This document shows, in pieces, positions 13,391-16,951 of a DNA stretch of 16,951 nucleotides. The DNA lies in contig JBBDMS010000047.1 of assembly GCA_040878185.1 (NCBI GenBank), positions 1 through 16,951 on the forward strand. The letters run 5' to 3'. Made by a program: the position numbers and the translations under genes. The notes beneath the pieces are model-generated. The model did not search any database, was not told where the DNA came from, and worked only from the letters and a program-made list of their open reading frames with translations. Within the stretch, counting starts at the first letter, position 1. Every line of letters starts with the position of its first letter. The stretch comes from JAWXBK01 sp040878185 (GTDB lineage: Bacteria; Pseudomonadota; Alphaproteobacteria; Dongiales; Dongiaceae).

Positions 13391-14431
13391 ATGATTCGAG
13401 CGATCGCAATTCCGCTCTTTGCAATTGGTCTGGCGATGGCCCTGTTCGGGCTGTTCGTCGCTGCGGTCGGCGCGGATCCGTTTGCCGTCTATGCCTCGAT
13501 CTATCGGGCCGCGTTCGGCAGCATGTTCTCGTGGGAGAACACGCTGGTCCGCGCCGCACCCTTGATGCTGATCGCGCTCTGCACGGCCATTCCAGCGCAA
13601 ATGGGCCTGCTCGTCATCGGCAACGAAGGGGCGGTCATGCTGGGCGGGCTTGCCGCCGCGTCGGCGGGGCTGCTGCTTACCGGTTTTGCAGCACCCATCG
13701 GTATGCTCGGCATGGCGCTCGCCGGCATCGTCGCCGGCGGCCTCTTCATTGCGGCGGTCGGCGCGCTCAGGCACTGGCGCGGCGTGAACGAAACGATCAG
13801 CAGTCTCCTGATGGCGTTTCTCGCCTTCGCCGTGTTCGATCATCTGGTACAGGGTCCGCTGCGCGATCCCAGCACATTCAATTATCCGGGCACCTACCCG
13901 ATCGACGATGCGTTCCGCATCGGCATGATCCCCGGCTTCGAAGTGCATTGGGGTCTTGTGATCGGCATCGTCGCCTGTGTGCTCGCCTGGCTTTTGATCC
14001 GCTACAGCACGTTCGGTTTCGCGCTCAGGATCTGCGGCAACAATCTGCGCGTCGGTCAGATGGCGGGCCTGCCGATCGGCCGGCTGGTCCTCATCTCCTG
14101 CGGCCTTGGCGGCGGTGCCGCCGGTCTTGCCGGCACGATCGAAGTTGCGGCCGTGCTCGATCGTGCCAGCAGCGCGCTCCATGTCGGCTATGGCTGGAGC
14201 GGCATCCTGGTGTCGTTCATCGCGCGGCATAATCCAATCGCGATCATTCCCGCCGCCATCGCACTCGGCGGCATCCGCGCCAGCGGCGGCCTCCTGCAGC
14301 GTTCGCACGATCTGCCCGATGCGACCGTCCTGGTGTTCGAGGGCATCGTCTTCCTCGTCGTCCTGTGGAGCGAAACCCTGTACGGCCGCGGACCGATCTT
14401 CCGCCTGAGGGCCCGTCATGGAAACAACTGA
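13391..14431 (+). CDS. ABC transporter permease (BPD_transp_2), first subunit
   Basis: Inner-membrane channel subunit of the BMP-linked importer, 346 residues, similar in length and layout to YufP/NupB-type permeases. It has an N-terminal helix (IPLFAIGLAMALFGLFVAAV), the helix pairs LLVIGNEGAVMLGGLAAASA and MLGMALAGIVAGGLFIAAV, the family motif GVNETISSLLMAFLAF, and the FALRICGNNLRVGQMAGLPI segment that forms the cytoplasmic coupling loop contacting the ATPase. The start is ATG 13391, with no strong Shine-Dalgarno, 94 bp after the BMP stop and past a stem-loop. The 3' end overlaps the second permease by 14 bp. Confidence 0.93.
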   Translation: MIRAIAIPLFAIGLAMALFGLFVAAVGADPFAVYASIYRAAFGSMFSWENTLVRAAPLMLIALCTAIPAQMGLLVIGNEGAVMLGGLAAASAGLLLTGFAAPIGMLGMALAGIVAGGLFIAAVGALRHWRGVNETISSLLMAFLAFAVFDHLVQGPLRDPSTFNYPGTYPIDDAFRIGMIPGFEVHWGLVIGIVACVLAWLLIRYSTFGFALRICGNNLRVGQMAGLPIGRLVLISCGLGGGAAGLAGTIEVAAVLDRASSALHVGYGWSGILVSFIARHNPIAIIPAAIALGGIRASGGLLQRSHDLPDATVLVFEGIVFLVVLWSETLYGRGPIFRLRARHGNN

Positions 14432-15347
14432 AGCGCTGGGCTGGATCGGCGTGCCGCTGGCGGTGCTGAGTGGCGCGATCAGGGTCGGCACGCCCTTCCT
14501 CTATGTCAGTCTCGGCGAATGCATTACCGAGAAAGGCGGTCGCATCAATGTCGGCCAGGAGGGCATCCTGGTGATGGGCGCGATGGTCGGGTTCGCGGTC
14601 TCCTATCTCAGCGGATCGCCCTGGCTCGGCGTGCTGGCCGCGGCCGGCGCCGGCAGTCTCCTCGGCATGATGCATGCGCTCTTCTGTTCGGCGCGCCGCG
14701 TCAACGATATCGCGATCGGCATCGCACTCATGCTGTTCGGCAGCGGGCTCGCCTTCTTCTTCGGCAAGCCGTTCCTCAATCCGAGCGCGCCGCAACTGCC
14801 GGCGATTCCTTTCGGCTGGTGGAGCGACAGCCCGCAGATCCGCTCCGCGCTTGAGATCAACCTGCTGTTCATCATCGGGCTCGGCCTGGTGCCGCTGATC
14901 TCCTGGGGCTTCCGCTATACGCGATGGGGCCTGATGCTGCGCACCGTCGGCGACAGCCGCGATGCGGCGCTCTCGCTCGGCATTCCGATCAACCGGGTGC
15001 GGCTGGTCGCGACCATGCTGGGCGGCGCGTTGAGCGGCATCGGCGGCGCCTTTCTCTCGCTCTATTACCCGGGAAGCTGGAACGAAGGCCTGTCCAGCCT
15101 GCAGGGTCTGATGGCGGTCGTGCTCGTGATCTTCGCGCGCTGGGATCCCGTGCGCTGTCTGTGGGCCGCCCTGCTGTTCGGCGGCGCGGGCGCGCTCGCA
15201 CCCGCGTTGCAGTCCGTCGGGGTCACCACCGGCTATCAGCTCATCGCGGCGGCACCCTATGTGCTGACGCTCGCCATCATGATCATGACCTCTTCGCCGC
15301 GACGCGGCCTCGTCGGCGCGCCGGGCGAACTGGTCCTCAATCGCTAG
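14418..15347 (+). CDS. ABC transporter permease (BPD_transp_2), second subunit
   Basis: Partner permease of the importer, 309 residues, YufQ/NupC-like in length. ATG 14418 lies inside the 3' end of the first permease (14-bp overlap) with GAGG at 14407-14410 as Shine-Dalgarno. The typical family block GGRINVGQEGILVMGAMVGF is near residue 40, followed by NDIAIGIALMLFGSGLAFFF, a periplasmic loop, and the coupling-loop motif GLMLRTVGDSRDAALSLGI. The C-terminus is hydrophobic helices ending in a short charged tail. The overlap indicates translational coupling and equal amounts of the two membrane subunits. Confidence 0.93.
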   Translation: METTEALGWIGVPLAVLSGAIRVGTPFLYVSLGECITEKGGRINVGQEGILVMGAMVGFAVSYLSGSPWLGVLAAAGAGSLLGMMHALFCSARRVNDIAIGIALMLFGSGLAFFFGKPFLNPSAPQLPAIPFGWWSDSPQIRSALEINLLFIIGLGLVPLISWGFRYTRWGLMLRTVGDSRDAALSLGIPINRVRLVATMLGGALSGIGGAFLSLYYPGSWNEGLSSLQGLMAVVLVIFARWDPVRCLWAALLFGGAGALAPALQSVGVTTGYQLIAAAPYVLTLAIMIMTSSPRRGLVGAPGELVLNR

Positions 15348-15363
15348 CAAGGGAAGAGCCAAC

Positions 15364-16044
15364 ATGGAGCGCTATGTCGACGCGCAATCGTACCCGTTTC
15401 CCTATAACGGCGATCTGCGCCCCGAGAACACGGCCATGCTGGTGATCGACATGCAGGTCGATTTCTGCGGCTATGGCGGCTGGTGCGACCTGCTCGGCGT
15501 CGACATGGATTTCATGCGCTCGCCGATCAAGGGCGCGGTCAGGGTGCTCGAGGCCGCACGCCGGGGGAACTATCCGGTCATCTATACGCGCGAAGGCCAT
15601 CGGCCGGACGGTTCGGACCTGACCGAGGTCAAGCGCTTCCGCAGCCGGCGCATGGGGCCGGGCATCGGCGATAACGGCAAGCTCGGGCGCAATCTGGTGC
15701 GCGGCGAGCCCGGCTGGCAGATCATTCCCGAGCTGACACCACTGCCGGACGATCCGATCATCGACAAGGCCGGCAGCGGCGCGTTCTACGCGACCGAACT
15801 CGAACATATGCTGCGCCGCCGGAAGATCCAGAATCTCGTGATCTTCGGCGTGACGACGGAGGTCTGCGTCAACACCACCCTGCGCGAGGCAAGCGATCGC
15901 GGCTTCGACAATCTGCTGCTCGAGGATTGCTGTGCCGCGACGGTACCGGAACTGCACAAGGCGGCGGTCGAGATCGTGCGCAGCCCCGACAGCATCTTCG
16001 GAACCGTCAGCGTATCCGGGAAACTGATCGACGTGATCCGATGA
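15364..16044 (+). CDS. biuH: Biuret amidohydrolase-like cysteine hydrolase (isochorismatase family)
   Basis: Cytoplasmic isochorismatase-fold hydrolase, 226 residues from ATG 15364 with AAGGGAAGAG at 15349-15358. The catalytic triad is Asp29 (LVIDMQVDFCG), Lys135 (IIDKAGSGAF) and Cys168 (TTEVCVNTT). These sit a constant seven residues before Asp36, Lys142 and Cys175 of Rhizobium biuret hydrolase, as I recall that sequence. Other shared stretches are YPFPYNGDLRPENTA, YTREGHRPDGSDL, GEPGWQIIPEL and LLLEDCCAAT. Biuret hydrolase converts biuret to allophanate and ammonia. Close relatives (ureidoacrylate or N-carbamoylsarcosine hydrolases) share the fold, so the substrate is probable but not certain. 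The gene is placed between the permeases and the ATPase of the BMP transporter and ends in an ATGA overlap with the ATPase, tying hydrolysis to uptake. Confidence 0.87.
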   Translation: MERYVDAQSYPFPYNGDLRPENTAMLVIDMQVDFCGYGGWCDLLGVDMDFMRSPIKGAVRVLEAARRGNYPVIYTREGHRPDGSDLTEVKRFRSRRMGPGIGDNGKLGRNLVRGEPGWQIIPELTPLPDDPIIDKAGSGAFYATELEHMLRRRKIQNLVIFGVTTEVCVNTTLREASDRGFDNLLLEDCCAATVPELHKAAVEIVRSPDSIFGTVSVSGKLIDVIR

Positions 16045-16951
16045 CGGCAACCGGCACCCCGCATCCGCCGACCGTCGAGATTCGCGGCCTCAGCAAGCGC
16101 TTCGGCGCGCTGCAGGCCCTCGACGACGTGTCGCTGCGGCTCGAACCGGGCGCGTTCCATGCGCTGCTCGGCGAGAACGGTGCTGGCAAGAGCACCTTCG
16201 CCAAATGTTTGATGGGTTATCACCGGCCCGACAGCGGCAGCGTTTGGATCGACGGCACGGAAACCCGGATCGCGAACCCGCGCGATGCGCATGTTGCGGG
16301 CCTCGGCATGGTCTACCAGCATTTCTCGCTGGTTCCGCACATGACCGTTGCCGAGAATCTCGTCGTGGCGCGCTACGATAATCCCTTCGTTATCGACTGG
16401 CGGAAGGAGCATCGTGCGCTCGACGAATTCCTCGAGCGCACGCCCTTCCGCATCGACCCCAGGCGCACCGCGGGGTCGCTCGCCGCCGGCGAGAAGCAGA
16501 AAGTCGAGGTGCTGAAGCAGCTCTATCTCAATCACCGGTTCATCGTTCTCGACGAGCCGACCAGCGTGCTGACGCCCGGCGAGGCGGATGAACTGTTCGG
16601 CACGCTGCGCGGCATGTGCCGCGAGCAATCGCTCACCGTCCTGCTGATCACCCATAAGTTCCGCGAGGTGTTCGAGTTCGCAGCCGATGTCAGCGTGCTG
16701 CGACGCGGCAAACTGGTCGCGCAGGGCCCGGTGGGCGAATTCGATCGCGCGCGTCTCGCCGAGGTGATGGTCGGTTCCGAGCGCATCGCCAAACCGGTCG
16801 ACCGGCTGCCGCCGATGGCGGGCGATGTGCGGCTCGAGCTGCGCGATCTCGCGGCCGACAACGACCGCGGCAGCACGGCGGTTGCCGGTGTCTCGCTTTC
16901 GGTGCGGGCCGGCGAGATTCTCGGTGTCGCCGGCGTTTCCGGCAACGGCCA
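16041..16951 (+). CDS. ABC transporter ATP-binding protein, two-domain nucleoside/sugar type, 3' end missing
   Basis: ATPase of the BMP-linked importer. It starts at ATG 16041 in a 4-bp overlap with the hydrolase stop and runs off the window after 303 codons; full-length relatives (YufO/NupA, RbsA type) have about 500 residues in two tandem ABC domains. In domain 1 Walker A is GENGAGKST (44-52), the Q-loop is VYQHFSLVP, and the signature is LAAGEKQKVEVLKQL, replacing LSGGQ as is usual in this subfamily. Walker B is FIVLDEPTSVLTP and the H-loop ITHKFREV. Domain 2 has begun (VRLELRDLAADN) and the sequence stops inside its Walker A (GVSGNGQ). DEPTSVLTP with ITHKFREV is typical of ATPases paired with BMP proteins, which supports the operon reading. 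Confidence 0.93.
   Translation, partial: MTATGTPHPPTVEIRGLSKRFGALQALDDVSLRLEPGAFHALLGENGAGKSTFAKCLMGYHRPDSGSVWIDGTETRIANPRDAHVAGLGMVYQHFSLVPHMTVAENLVVARYDNPFVIDWRKEHRALDEFLERTPFRIDPRRTAGSLAAGEKQKVEVLKQLYLNHRFIVLDEPTSVLTPGEADELFGTLRGMCREQSLTVLLITHKFREVFEFAADVSVLRRGKLVAQGPVGEFDRARLAEVMVGSERIAKPVDRLPPMAGDVRLELRDLAADNDRGSTAVAGVSLSVRAGEILGVAGVSGNG

Noticed and set aside
16041..16951. Truncated or frameshifted ATPase pseudogene
   Set aside because: The frame is clean to the last base and simply runs off the window within the second ABC domain.

Overview
The window looks like a chromosomal stretch of a GC-rich proteobacterium, most likely an alphaproteobacterium. This rests on GC-rich codon use, dense ATGA/GTGA gene overlaps, the transporter families present and an orphan LuxR regulator; no rRNA or single-copy marker is present to fix the taxon. 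It is densely coding: 15 genes are supported, two of them cut by the window ends. I see no tRNA, rRNA, CRISPR array or classical transposase. The theme is uptake and hydrolysis of small C-N compounds (amides, ureides, possibly peptides).

Region 1 (1-4533, + strand): the 3' part of a family-5 (peptide/nickel type) solute-binding protein, an acetamidase/formamidase family hydrolase, and two oligopeptide-type ABC ATPases. The last three genes are linked by 4-bp start/stop overlaps, so the amidase is built into a transporter operon. The permeases are not seen and probably lie upstream of the window.

Region 2 (about 4570-5132): a small element of lower GC, carrying a DUF559 (Vsr-like, PD-(D/E)XK-type) endonuclease-like gene framed by two near-identical inverted G/C-rich repeats of about 43 bp.

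Region 3 (5092-11016): a glutamine synthetase family gene (- strand) diverges from a pair encoding the small and large subunits of an N,N-dimethylformamidase-type enzyme. The large subunit keeps the residues I associate with the Tyr/Tyr/Glu iron site. An array of five 16-bp tandem repeats and a classical SDR dehydrogenase follow, and a convergent EamA/DMT-type exporter closes the block.

Region 4 (11250-16951, + strand): a LuxR-type regulator with a non-canonical ligand domain. A 20-bp lux-box-like palindrome and an adjoining 18-bp perfect palindrome come next. They are followed by an operon of a Tat-exported BMP-family binding protein, two BPD_transp_2 permeases, a biuret amidohydrolase-like cysteine hydrolase and a two-domain ABC ATPase cut by the window end. 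My reading is a regulated ureide/biuret-type uptake-and-hydrolysis system.

Taken together, one locus holds two ABC importers, three unrelated C-N hydrolases (FmdA/AmdA, DmfA, BiuH-type) and a GS-family ligase. The hydrolases would release ammonia, an amine or formate inside the cell. Substrates are inferred from family membership and context and are not shown by the sequence.
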